A stretch of DNA of 64,000 nt from Phycisphaeraceae bacterium (GTDB lineage: Bacteria > Planctomycetota > Phycisphaerae > Phycisphaerales > UBA1924): positions 1 through 64,000 of the forward strand of contig JAHBXE010000013.1 in NCBI GenBank assembly GCA_019636625.1, in the 5' to 3' direction. The notes below the pieces were generated by a model. It worked only from the letters and a program-made list of their open reading frames with translations, ran no database searches and was not told the origin of the DNA. Positions 56,199-64,000 of the stretch are shown here, piece after piece (position 1 is the stretch's first letter; every line of letters starts with the position of its first letter). The position numbers and the translations under genes are program-made.

Positions 56199-56540
56199 TC
56201 AAGCGCCTTCGCGCACGGCGTGGTACTCGGTCATGGCGTCGAGGAGGACCGCCTCGGTCGCCGGGATGCAGAGCTGGCCCCGCCTGCCCTTGCGTTCGAT
56301 GATCGACCGTTCATCCAGGAACAGGAGCGCCACCGCGATGCGGGACCACGCCAGGCCCGTGCCTTCCCGCAGCTGATCGCGGGTGAGGCCGTCGGGGGCT
56401 TCCTCGAGCGCGCAGGCGACGGCTTCGAACGAGGCTTGGGGGCAGGTGTGGCGGTAGGGCTTGCCGGTGCTCTTGGCCACGGCGTACATGACCAGCTCGT
56501 CGTTCTCGACCGCGAAGATGAGGTTGGTGTAGTCAACCAC
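56199..56540 (-). CDS. Small winged-helix-like protein of island cassette
   Basis: A 113-aa product. The beta start VDYTNLIFAVENDELVMYAV is followed by a likely winged helix: DGLTRDQLREGTGLAWSRIA, VALLFLDERSIIERKGRRGQ. It is not recognised with confidence; it may bind DNA. It lies 3 bp after the HARE-HTH gene in the same direction and is the last gene of the cassette before a terminator. Confidence 0.55.
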   Translation of the reverse strand: MVDYTNLIFAVENDELVMYAVAKSTGKPYRHTCPQASFEAVACALEEAPDGLTRDQLREGTGLAWSRIAVALLFLDERSIIERKGRRGQLCIPATEAVLLDAMTEYHAVREGA

Positions 56541-56543
56541 CGG

Positions 56544-57196
56544 TCAGGCCCCCTTCCCGGCCGCCGCGAACCTGCCGCGCTCGGCTTTCTTGAATCGGGC
56601 CTCGCCGCCCTTGGCGCTGATCTCCCGAATGATCGCGGCGTAGATGGTCGCCTCGGGCGTGGCCCCCTCGCTCCGCCAGAGGTTCTGCTTGAACGCCTTG
56701 GCGACGATCTCCTTGGTGGACATCGGCTTCCTGGAATCGGCGAGGACCTTGGCCGCGGCATCGAGGCCGCTCATCGATCCGCCGGTCTTCTTCGGGGCCT
56801 TGGGTGTGGTGGGCTTGGCGGCTTTGGGTGCCTTCGCGGGCTTGGCGGCCGTGGCGGGCTTGTCGGCCTTGGGGGGGTGGGTGCTTTGGCCTTCGCGGGG
56901 GTCTTGGTTGCCCCCGCCTTGGGCGGCTTGGGCGACACCGCCACCGCGACCACCTCGGGCGTTGCTTCGCCGCGCGGGCCAACGTCGGGCGACGGGTTGG
57001 CGGCCTTCCCGCCCACCGCCGCCCGCAACCGCTGGGCGCTCTTGATCGTCACCGCGCGGCCGGTCTCGACATTGACGCCCTTCCAGCCCTTGTGCTCATC
57101 GCCCAGCCATCGCTCCTCGGTAATCTTCACCGTGGCGAGCCCGCCCGACACCTTCGCGGTGTAGAGATTCCCGATCCGGACCTGGTCCTTCTTCAT
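56544..57196 (-). pseudogene. HARE-HTH protein, frameshifted in a G7 run
   Basis: The N-terminal part (from ATG 57196) starts MKKDQVRIGNLYTAKVSGGL, an SH3-like domain, followed by an Ala/Pro/Lys linker. The C-terminal part (ending 56544) is a HARE-HTH domain: [33 protein letters not shown] and [20 protein letters not shown]. The two are in different frames, broken in a run of seven G at 56871-56877. One more base there (or two fewer) joins them into one protein of about 217 aa with an Ala/Lys/Pro linker. Either a sequencing error or a phase-variable/decayed gene. HARE-HTH modules often accompany restriction systems. Confidence 0.7.
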
Positions 57197-57286
57197 CGCA
57201 AACCCTTTCGAATATGTGTGATCCCTCGCCGGACAGTCCGGCGGGCAAAGGCCCTCGGCGCGGTGTCCCGCGCCGGTGGCGGGGGG

Positions 57287-57511
57287 TCAGTTGACCGGCA
57301 CCGTGACGATCCGCGTGGACCCATCGGGAAGGTCGAGCAGCGTCAGGTAGGCGAAGCACGCGCCGAGCGCGGCGATGCGGTCGGCCTCGGCCTTTTCGAT
57401 CACCATGTTCTTGCCGCTGATGCGGATCGCGTGTCCCCGCCCGCTCGCGCAGGTGTGCTGGATGGCCTCGTTCTCGGTCGGGAACTCGACGCCTTGGACT
57501 TCGAAGTTCAT
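57287..57511 (-). CDS. Small hypothetical protein of island cassette
   Basis: A 74-aa product beginning MNFEVQGVEFPTENEAIQHT and ending LLDLPDGSTRIVTVPVN. It looks like a compact alpha/beta protein: a beta start, KAEADRIAALGACFAYLTLL helix, final strand. ATG 57511 follows a GGAGA-type ribosome-binding site. Unrecognised. Spacing to neighbours is 24 to 90 bp, in the same direction. Confidence 0.55.
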   Translation of the reverse strand: MNFEVQGVEFPTENEAIQHTCASGRGHAIRISGKNMVIEKAEADRIAALGACFAYLTLLDLPDGSTRIVTVPVN

Positions 57512-57535
57512 CGGTGGAGTCTCCGTTGGTGGTGC

Positions 57536-57871
57536 TCAGCCGTACAGGGTCTCGGCCAGGCCCGCCGCGAGCAGGTCGGTGAGGCGCTTCGCGATCTCGG
57601 TCGCGGGCGTGAGGTTCCAGCCGCGGTCAAAGTCGGCGACCACGCGGCCCTCATCGTCGGCCAGCCAGAACTTGCTGATGTTGCTGCCCTCGATCTCGAA
57701 GGCCGGGTCGCTGGCGGGCTCGGGGAAGACCAGGGCCTGGAAGCGGTCGCCGCCGATGGTGCCGTCCACCCAGGAGCCGGGGGCCCGCGTGCGGGCCTTG
57801 ACCTTCGTGATCACCAGGCTGTCGAGCAGGTCGTCGTTGGTCATGTTCGGCTGGTTGGGCTGGGTTGTCAT
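57536..57871 (-). CDS. Hypothetical protein of island cassette
   Basis: A 111-aa product from ATG 57871 with AAGGAG-like upstream sequence. Thr/Asn/Gln-rich head, then LLDSLVITKVKARTRAPGSW, GDRFQALVFPEPASDPAFEI, SKFWLADDEGRVVADFDRGW and helix EIAKRLTDLLAAGLAETLYG. The body looks like a single beta-rich domain. Not recognised. It belongs to the minus-strand cassette of five small genes. Confidence 0.55.
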   Translation of the reverse strand: MTTQPNQPNMTNDDLLDSLVITKVKARTRAPGSWVDGTIGGDRFQALVFPEPASDPAFEIEGSNISKFWLADDEGRVVADFDRGWNLTPATEIAKRLTDLLAAGLAETLYG

Positions 57872-57892
57872 CGCGTTCTCCTTGCAGGTGCT

Positions 57893-58144
57893 TCAGCGTG
57901 CGAGCGTGGACCCGGCCTCGAAGCCCGCGTTCCACCCGGCGTCGAAAGCCAGGGCGATGGCTTCGCGGATCGACTCGACCGAGAGGTCGTGGAAGTCCAG
58001 GGCGTCGCGGCCGCGGTCGGCGAGCGTCTCCAGGCCCAGTCGCTTACGGACCGCCTCGGCGGCCGCGGCCATGCTCCTGGCCTTGGCGTGGTTCGCGGTT
58101 CGCTTCGTGGTGCGCTTCGAGGTGCTCTTGGCGGCGTGCTTCAT
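57893..58144 (-). CDS. DUF6900-like small protein, first of island cassette
   Basis: An 83-aa product from ATG 58144. The head is basic (KSTSKRTTKRTANHAKA), followed by a helical domain with RKRLGLETLADRGRDALDFH and DLSVESIREAIALAFDAGWN. The pattern of a G-L-x-T-L ... D-F-H ... L-x-x-A ... AG helix resembles DUF6900 proteins of mobile elements (from memory, unverified). It may bind nucleic acid by its basic head. GGAGCA lies before the ATG. Confidence 0.6.
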   Translation of the reverse strand: MKHAAKSTSKRTTKRTANHAKARSMAAAAEAVRKRLGLETLADRGRDALDFHDLSVESIREAIALAFDAGWNAGFEAGSTLAR

Positions 58145-58318
58145 CGCGTGCTCCTTCGCGGGGTGTTGGCTCGCCCCGACATGCACATGGAGCGATCACC
58201 TCGCCGAAACGTCAAGCGGTTGTGGCCCGGTTTCCGAGCAGCTCTCGATGACTTAGCACTGTGTTCGGAGGGAACTAGCCGTCTTGTCGACGGGTGACGC
58301 GTGGTATCCTGAGAACCA

Positions 58319-58579
58319 ATGATCCGATACGGCGTTGGCACGGAGATGCTCTCCGCGTTTTTCGGTTCTGGTCACGGCGCTGCGCCCGGGCAGTCGCCCA
58401 CCCTCGTCATGCATCTCGTCGATGCGACCAGATCTCATCTCGGTCTGCAGCGCATTCCGGGGGAAGGAGCTGTCAACCTTCCGGGTTGGGATCGGCTGAT
58501 GGAGCACGACGGCAGCCATCCGTATAATCCAGCCTTGTTGGTCCCCAATTGTCAGTGGCCGCGACGACCTCGGGGATGA
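58319..58579 (+). pseudogene. Truncated paralogue of the 1293-aa protein N-terminus
   Basis: The 86-codon frame starts MIRYGVGTEMLSAFFGSGHG and continues LVMHLVDATRSHLGLQRIPG, then LPGWDRLMEHDGSHPYNP. This aligns with residues 1-71 of the 1293-aa protein with roughly half the residues identical. After SHPYNP the similarity ends abruptly, so the Glu and Lys of the nuclease motif and everything downstream are missing. The upstream TATCCT box is also in the same place. It is a remnant of a second copy. Confidence 0.8.
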
Positions 58580-59208
58580 TGCGGCTTCAGGACCGGGTGC
58601 TCAAGAAAGTCGGCTTGAGGCGGTCTCCTTGCGAGTGGCCCTCGGCGTCTCCAGGGGTTAACCCCCACGTCCCCACCTCCCCACCTCCCCACCCCCCCGC
58701 CGTCGTTCTTCGGTCCGCGTACGACGACTTCGGCCGCGCACGCCGCCGCCCCGATGAAGCCGGCGGGCGGCGCAAGATCCGCCGGTGCAGTCTCCCGTGA
58801 GCCAGTATCCACACGATTGAGCGGAAAACCCCTCTGGGAATCGCCCAAAGCGGTTTTGCAGAACACTTACACAACCTTGCAGATCTCCGGCCCGCGCCGG
58901 GCCACGGCCCCACTCCCCACCTCCTCCCACACCCCACCCTACCCCCCCCGCACCCCACCCCCGCCACAACCTTCCGCGTTCCCCTTCGCCCCTCCGTCCG
59001 TTCTCCGCCCCCTCACCCGCCCCTCACCCGTCCACGCAGGGGCTCGGATTCGTGGATGTGGAAGCGAGTCCGGTTTGGTCCGCAACCACGGGCGGTGAAT
59101 TCTGGTACGATGGAGCGGGGCGACGCTTTCGTCGCATCGTGCTGGGCGGACCGCCGGGCGGTCCGGAACGCGGATGGCTGCGATGCACCATCCACGAGGG
59201 AGGTTCGC
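58580..59208. other. Gene-free stretch with C-rich tracts
   Basis: No convincing gene is seen here. It contains CCCCACCTCCCC-type tracts at about 58655-58700 and 58900-59040, related to the GGGGAGTGGGG tracts elsewhere in the window. The 58561-58640 part could be further remnants of the decayed paralogue or of an insertion, but I find no readable frame. Confidence 0.5.
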
Positions 59209-59652
59209 ATGTCCCCTCGTCGGAATGACTCCGCACGGATCGCCTTCGTCACGCTGACGGATGCGATCGACCTGATTCACGCCGCGCTTCGGCGCGAGAT
59301 CCTTCTCGTGCTGGCCCACGGCCCGATGGATGTCTCCTCCCTCGCAGCGCACCTTGAGGTCGAAGTTTCGCATGTCAGCCACAACGTTCGGCGGCTGGCC
59401 CAGGCGGGGTACATCGTCATCGTTCGCGAGGGGCAACGCCGCCGGATCTGCTCCCTGGGCCCGGCCGCGAGTTTCCGGGCCAGAGAGGAGGGCCGCGGCG
59501 GGGTGCTGGTGCTGGCCACCGACGATGGGAACGCCGTGCACCTGCACCTCAACGACCCGACGCTCGCATCGGTCGTGCGCCGCCCGAACGCGACTCCGGC
59601 TACGCGTGATCCAGCCGGATCAAGTCACCCTCATCCGGAAGGTGCTCCGTAA
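59209..59652 (+). CDS. ArsR-type winged-helix regulator
   Basis: The 147-aa protein has a winged HTH: ALRREILLVLAHGPMDVSSL, AAHLEVEVSHVSHNVRRLAQ, AGYIVIVREGQRRRICSLGP. This is the ArsR arrangement (recognition helix SHVSHNVRRL). No metal-binding Cys pair is present, so the inducer is unknown. The C-terminal third is Pro/His-rich and overlaps the convergent RyR-like gene by 53 bp. GGGAGG stands before ATG 59209. Confidence 0.8.
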   Translation: MSPRRNDSARIAFVTLTDAIDLIHAALRREILLVLAHGPMDVSSLAAHLEVEVSHVSHNVRRLAQAGYIVIVREGQRRRICSLGPAASFRAREEGRGGVLVLATDDGNAVHLHLNDPTLASVVRRPNATPATRDPAGSSHPHPEGAP

Positions 59653-60070
59653 GGTCCCCCGACGGCCAGCGGACGCTGAGTTGAACAAGTTCGCGGCTGA
59701 CCGGATCGACCTCCCAGGACTCCACCACGCCGACCTGGGCGCTCGCTTCTCCTTCGGGCAACCGAATGTGCGGCGCCCACCCGACCTTGAACCCGGGATG
59801 GAGCTCTTCGGCGGTCCATGGCCTGTTTGGCCCCCGCGGATAGTCCACGACGTCGGCCATCTGGTCGGCGAAGCCTTCCGCTGTGACGATCAATTGAACC
59901 GTGCGCTGATCGCGGGCGTCGAGCCGGTCAAAGGGCTGCAGGGCGTCGTGGGTCCGCATCGCCGCATTGTACCGGTCCGCGTACGTCCAGCCGCCGCGCA
60001 GCATCTTCCGGCACCAGAAGTGGTGCGCCAGCCTTGCCAGTTCCATAATGGAATCTTCACCGAACTGCAT
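59600..60070 (-). CDS. RyR-domain-like protein
   Basis: A 156-aa product read from ATG 60070; ATG 60046 is an alternative (148 aa). The N-terminal part, MELARLAHHFWCRKMLRGGW, TYADRYNAAMRTHDALQPFD, then LDARDQRTVQLIVTAEG, follows the RyR-repeat pattern (W...GW.yG...d...k.H..L.p...L...). The second half is beta-rich (HPGFKVGWAPHIRLPEGEAS, VGVVESWEVD). RyR-like domains in bacterial defence contexts are predicted ligand binders. Its last 53 bp overlap the ArsR gene. Confidence 0.6.
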   Translation of the reverse strand: MQFGEDSIMELARLAHHFWCRKMLRGGWTYADRYNAAMRTHDALQPFDRLDARDQRTVQLIVTAEGFADQMADVVDYPRGPNRPWTAEELHPGFKVGWAPHIRLPEGEASAQVGVVESWEVDPVSRELVQLSVRWPSGDLTEHLPDEGDLIRLDHA

Positions 60071-60275
60071 AGGAGCACACTGCCCAGGAATCGCGATGGT
60101 TGAAGCCCAGCGGAGGCAAGTCCAGTAGATCAACCCGCGGGCCCTGCGTCCACTAGGAAAAGCTGGTTTTCCCTTGTCGTTTGTGGCTTCGGCGGTGTCA
60201 ACTTCGATGAGCTTGGTAAGGACGCGTTCGGGATTGTCAAGCGTTTGGGGGCACAGCGAGGCTTCACAGCACGTA

Positions 60276-60318
60276 CAAACGTGTGCGGCGTTCACGTTTG
60301 ACTGGCGGCTCAAACGTG
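60276..60318. promoter_or_regulatory. Three CAAACGTG sites upstream of RHS gene
   Basis: CAAACGTG (60276) and CACGTTTG (60293) form a perfect 8-bp inverted repeat with a 9-bp spacer. A third CAAACGTG is at 60311. They lie about 90-130 bp before the RHS start, inside the 337-bp gap to the RyR-like gene, which otherwise holds no gene. A dimeric regulator site is likely; the ArsR protein is one candidate. Confidence 0.5.
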
Positions 60319-60407
60319 ATGAAAAGGGGTTGTGCGGGGTCGGGATTGGTGGTGAAGTGGGCTGGAGCGTGCGCGCCGGAGAGGCGAGCCGCGTTGGAGG
60401 CCCAGCG

Positions 60408-63400
60408 ATGGCAGCAGCGAATGGAAGGAAGGCGTCGGGTCGTGGGGCGTGGCGGTCGGGCGGCGGGCGGGGATGCGTGCCGGGCCGGGCGGGGTGGGCG
60501 TCGTCGCTGGCGGCGTTGGCGGTTCTGGCGGGGGGTGTCGCCGAGGCCCAGATCCTGACGTTGCACCACGATTCGCTGACGGCGTACCTGCCCTCGGGGG
60601 CGTCGGCGGTGCAGGACATCCGGCCCTTGCACTACGCGCGGGGTGTGGGGATCGACGGCTCGATGCGGGCCGGGAGCGTGCAGGGATGGGCGCTGGCGGG
60701 GAACCCGTTCGGGGACAGCGCGCCCTCGACGGCGAGGGTGGGTGAGGTGAGCGTAACGACGGGCACGTACATGCCGACGGAGATCGACCTGGCGTTACCG
60801 CAGCCGGGGATGGCGGCGTGGCGGATCGGGCGGAGCTTCAACGGGCGGCAGGAGACGAGCGGGAGTGCGCACCGGGACAGCAACGGGTACCAGGGGCACA
60901 ACTGGTTCCAGATGAGCCAGCCGGCGGTGGTGCGGCACGCGGGCAGTCCGGATGTGCTGTACATCATCTACGGGGCGGACCGGTTCCTGGAGTTCAAGCA
61001 GGTCTCCGACGAGGTCACGTACTCCGACTTCTTCACCGGCGTGAACGGGTGCGCGGGCGCGGTGGTGTACCACGACCCCAACATGGGTGAGGACAACGGG
61101 CTCGTGGACACATTCGTGTACTACGACCAGCACGGGGTCGCGACGCACTTCTTCGGCGGGACCAGCAGCGGGGCGGCGGCGTACCAGATCTGGAAGATCG
61201 TCGATCCCGCCGGGAACGTCGCGTACGTGGGGGATGCGACCACGGCCTCGACCGCGATCAGCAGCGGGTACACGGCCGATGGGGGGATCAGCACGGCGTA
61301 CGACGCCGCGGGGCGGCGGTACTGCTACAGCTACTCGGGGAGCACGATCGGGGGCGTCAAGCGTCTGGAGCAGGTGCTGGTCGAGACCGACGCCGGGGGC
61401 GGGTGGGGGTCCTGCGGGACCGAGACGCTGGTGGCGAAGGTGGACTACGCGTACTACGCGGCGGACGACTCGGGCAAGGGCAAGACCGGGAACCTCAAGC
61501 TGGTGACGGTGACGACGCCGATGACCGACTCGGGGATCGAGCAGAAGCGGAGAACCTACTACCGGTACTACACGGGGAGCTGGGCCAACAGCGATGGGCA
61601 GCGGGGCGAGCCGCACCAGGTCAAGCTGGTGCTGGGGGAAGAGGGCTGCCGGAACCACGACTACACGGCGGACTCGGCGCTCGAGTACGGGGGCGGGAGC
61701 GACCCGGAGTTCCTGACGGACACGGATGCGAACCTGAAGGCGTACGCCGCGGCGTACCTCGAGTACCTGGACACGGGCGGGAGCCACCCGTACCGGGTGT
61801 ACAAGGCGCTCTTCAACGGGGAGTGCGGGTGCGGGGGCGGGGGGACGAGCGGCACCTACGAGTTCTCGTACGCGGCCAACGGGAGCTTCAGCCCGGTGAG
61901 CGGGTACGACGATGAGTGGAAAGAGCGGGCGGTGATCAAGCAGCCCGACAACGTGCACGCGAGCCAGTACTTCGATGAGTGCGGGCAGCCGATCTCGCGG
62001 GTGGTGACCGACAGCGATCCCTCGGGGAGCCCGAGCAAGACCTGGGCGACGGAGGTGGTGCGGGATTCGAGCACCGGGTGCGTGACGGCGATCCACACCC
62101 CCAAGAACATCACGGCGTACACGCACAGCACGGGGGCCTTTACCCGGAGCACCAGCGTGGGGCTGGTGCACGTGTTCGACCGCCGGAGCACCGCGGACGC
62201 CTGCCAGCACTTCCCCGAAGGGGTCAAGTACAAGGAGGGGAACACGGGAACGGCGTACTTCACTTCGTGGACCGATTACACATCGCGCGGACTGGTCGTT
62301 GGCACGGTCACCGACCACCGGCCGATGGTGAGCGAGCGGCGGAGCTACTACGCGGCGACGAGCACCTACTCGACGGCCAACACGTACGACGCCACGACGA
62401 TGAGCTACGCGTGGTGGAGCGGGACGAGCACCGCCGTGCTGTACCTGGCCCTCAAGCAGGCGACGACGACCAACCCGGTCGTGACCACGGCGCAGAACGG
62501 TTCCAACGCGGCGACGACGATGGACCGCTTTGTGCGCCAGGATGGGACCACGGCGTACATGCGGGCGCCCGACGGCATCTACACGCACATGGTCTACACC
62601 AGCGGCCAGCTGACCAAGCGGATCGATGATGTCAAGACCAATACCGGGGGCCTCTCCCCCGACCCCAACGGCGACTTCGGGATCACGGAGACGGGGGATG
62701 GGGTGCACCGGATCACGCTGCACAGCTACGACGCCCAGGGGCGGCCCGATGAGATGACCGAGCCCGACGGCCGGGTGCACAAGAGCTATTACAGCGTGCT
62801 GGTCGATGGCAGAGGCGTCACGATCAACTGGCCGCGGAAGACGACGGCGAGCGGGGGGACGTACTACGGCCCGGCGAGCTACGGGGTGACCAACCACGCC
62901 GGGGGGGGCGAGTTCAGCGGCCTGATCGCGATCTCGTCCTCGGGCTCGACGGCGGCGCTGACGTCGTGGATCGATGAGACGGACACCGATCCGATCCTGG
63001 CCCTGACGACCGGGACGCTGGCGCGGATGAGCACGACGCTCTACGACAGCGCCGGGAGCAAGGCGACGGCGTCGCGGACCTACCACAACATCCCGGCTTC
63101 GGGCGCGGGCTCGAGCGGGACCGACTACGACGCCACGACGTTCGCGTACGACTCGATGGGCCGGAAGATCCGGACGGTGGACCCGACGGGGACGATCACG
63201 CGGGCCAGCTTTGATGAGCTGGGGCGGACGGTCTCGACGTTCCTGGGGACCGACGACACGGGCCTGGCCGGCTCGCCGATGGCCGGCAGTTCCAACATGG
63301 TGGAGACCAGCCGCAGCGTCTACGACGGCGGCGGCGCCGGGGGCAACAGCCACCTGACCACCCGCACGCTGTACGTGGAGAACTCCACCACGGACCAGCG

Positions 63401-64000
63401 AGTCACGACCTACGACCACGACTTCCGCGGCCGGCTGCTCATGACCACCAACCCGGTGGCCCCGCACAGCGTCAACAAGTATGACAACCTCGGGCGGGTC
63501 ATCGCGACGGCGCAGTACGCCTCATCGGTCTCCTCTTCGACCGATCCCGCGGCGAGCGGGACGCAGACGCACCGGGTGAGCCTGCACACAAGCTCCCACG
63601 ACGCCCTGGGCCGGGTGTACCGGACGGAGCGGTGGGAGATCGACCAGGCCGATGGCTCGGATGATGACTCCTTGACCAGCGACACGTGGCGGGACGCCGC
63701 GGGGCGGGTGATCAAGGTGAAGGGGCACGAGCTGAGCAAGACCTTCTACGACCGGCTGGGGAGGACCACGCACCGGTTCATCCTGGCCAGCGAGAACGAC
63801 AGCACCTACGCGCACGCGAGCACGGTCAGCGGAGAGGTGGTGCTGGAGGAGCACCAGAGCCTGTACGAGAGCACGGACTCGGACAACGTCATGATGGCGG
63901 TGACACTCAACCGCCACGGGGATGACCTCTTTACCACCAGCGCCCTGGACATCGATGGGAACCCGTTCACGGTGGGCAGCGGGCTGGCGCGGCCGCAGAT
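60408..64000 (+). CDS. Large secreted RHS/YD-repeat protein, 3' end beyond window
   Basis: An open frame of at least 1197 codons starts at ATG 60408 and runs off the right edge. A twin-Arg-free signal peptide ends near residue 52 (LAALAVLAGGVAEAQI). Next is an N-terminal beta domain (VSVTTGTYMPTEIDLALPQP, IGRSFNG), then YD/RHS-type repeats. Examples are YDAAGRRYCYSYSGS, YDSMGRKIRTVDPTGTITRA, FDELGRTVSTFLGTDDTG and YDNLGRVIATAQYA. A CGCGGGG cluster lies near residues 470-476. RHS proteins form a cocoon around a C-terminal toxin or adhesin, which would be encoded outside the window. Start choice is supported by the signal peptide. Confidence 0.88.
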   Translation, partial: MAAANGRKASGRGAWRSGGGRGCVPGRAGWASSLAALAVLAGGVAEAQILTLHHDSLTAYLPSGASAVQDIRPLHYARGVGIDGSMRAGSVQGWALAGNPFGDSAPSTARVGEVSVTTGTYMPTEIDLALPQPGMAAWRIGRSFNGRQETSGSAHRDSNGYQGHNWFQMSQPAVVRHAGSPDVLYIIYGADRFLEFKQVSDEVTYSDFFTGVNGCAGAVVYHDPNMGEDNGLVDTFVYYDQHGVATHFFGGTSSGAAAYQIWKIVDPAGNVAYVGDATTASTAISSGYTADGGISTAYDAAGRRYCYSYSGSTIGGVKRLEQVLVETDAGGGWGSCGTETLVAKVDYAYYAADDSGKGKTGNLKLVTVTTPMTDSGIEQKRRTYYRYYTGSWANSDGQRGEPHQVKLVLGEEGCRNHDYTADSALEYGGGSDPEFLTDTDANLKAYAAAYLEYLDTGGSHPYRVYKALFNGECGCGGGGTSGTYEFSYAANGSFSPVSGYDDEWKERAVIKQPDNVHASQYFDECGQPISRVVTDSDPSGSPSKTWATEVVRDSSTGCVTAIHTPKNITAYTHSTGAFTRSTSVGLVHVFDRRSTADACQHFPEGVKYKEGNTGTAYFTSWTDYTSRGLVVGTVTDHRPMVSERRSYYAATSTYSTANTYDATTMSYAWWSGTSTAVLYLALKQATTTNPVVTTAQNGSNAATTMDRFVRQDGTTAYMRAPDGIYTHMVYTSGQLTKRIDDVKTNTGGLSPDPNGDFGITETGDGVHRITLHSYDAQGRPDEMTEPDGRVHKSYYSVLVDGRGVTINWPRKTTASGGTYYGPASYGVTNHAGGGEFSGLIAISSSGSTAALTSWIDETDTDPILALTTGTLARMSTTLYDSAGSKATASRTYHNIPASGAGSSGTDYDATTFAYDSMGRKIRTVDPTGTITRASFDELGRTVSTFLGTDDTGLAGSPMAGSSNMVETSRSVYDGGGAGGNSHLTTRTLYVENSTTDQRVTTYDHDFRGRLLMTTNPVAPHSVNKYDNLGRVIATAQYASSVSSSTDPAASGTQTHRVSLHTSSHDALGRVYRTERWEIDQADGSDDDSLTSDTWRDAAGRVIKVKGHELSKTFYDRLGRTTHRFILASENDSTYAHASTVSGEVVLEEHQSLYESTDSDNVMMAVTLNRHGDDLFTTSALDIDGNPFTVGSGLARPQ

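Noticed and set aside
56533-56982. Alternative minus frame across the HARE-HTH linker
   Set aside because: It yields Arg/Gln/Pro-rich sequence from the wrong phase of the Ala/Lys linker. The HARE-HTH fold is in another frame.
60071-60619. Long upstream extension of the RyR-like protein (to 339 aa)
   Set aside because: The added part overlaps the RHS gene start on the other strand and reads as low-complexity Pro/Arg/His sequence.

Overview
The window is about 64 kb of very GC-rich bacterial DNA with dense coding on both strands. Several features point to the Planctomycetes, most likely the class Phycisphaerae (inference, no search run). These are C-x-C-G-Y-D-L zinc-ribbon membrane proteins, a fibro-slime domain protein, a PEP-CTERM-like exported protein, a secreted propeller protein ending in two GC-type dockerin-like repeats, a Kdo transferase that implies lipopolysaccharide, a tricorn-type protease and a DUF4286 protein. 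Start codons are often GTG or TTG, and some genes look leaderless: a TANNNT box lies 6-9 nt before the start codon of rmuC, the DAG-kinase gene, the DUF4286 gene and the large island gene.

Left part (1-27 kb), mostly housekeeping. A gene fragment runs off the left edge. Next is a REP-associated tyrosine transposase (RAYT) flanked on each side by six palindromic units with a 45-bp period. Then come groES-groEL, a receiver-like protein, rmuC, a fibro-slime protein, a methyltransferase-like gene, a coiled-coil lipoprotein, map, a DAG-kinase-family gene, hutG-hutI, a zinc-ribbon membrane protein and an HhH-GPD glycosylase. A fused homoaconitase-like protein sits beside a saccharopine dehydrogenase. 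These are followed by a TPR/O-GlcNAc-transferase-like protein, an AbgT transporter, an HD-domain protein, a methanethiol S-methyltransferase-like (MddA) locus divergent from a TetR regulator, a PEP-CTERM protein and pyrH.

Central part (27.4-46 kb). Eight overlapping or abutting plus-strand genes form one translationally coupled unit. It encodes a membrane von Willebrand A protein, an exported protein, one ExbB/TolQ, two ExbD/TolR and three large exported or membrane proteins. It looks like a proton-motive-force-driven envelope machine of unknown purpose. Downstream are a tRNA-binding (Trbp111-like) protein, two independent ECF-sigma modules pointing away from each other around a DUF4286 gene, rpmI-rplT, tRNA-Val(TAC), waaA, the dockerin-like protein and the tricorn-type protease.

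Right part (50.2-64 kb), an accessory island. It begins with a 5' fragment of a tRNA-Lys gene. An OLD-family ATPase/TOPRIM nuclease is divergent from a 1293-aa protein with a predicted PD-(D/E)XK nuclease at its N-terminus. A cassette of small minus-strand genes follows, including a HARE-HTH gene frameshifted in a G7 run. A truncated paralogue of the 1293-aa protein's N-terminus comes next. An ArsR-type regulator and a RyR-like protein then converge, and a large secreted RHS/YD-repeat protein runs off the right edge. The OLD/1293-aa pair with its decayed second copy is the best candidate for an undescribed defence system. The vWA/ExbBD operon is the best candidate for an undescribed envelope system.
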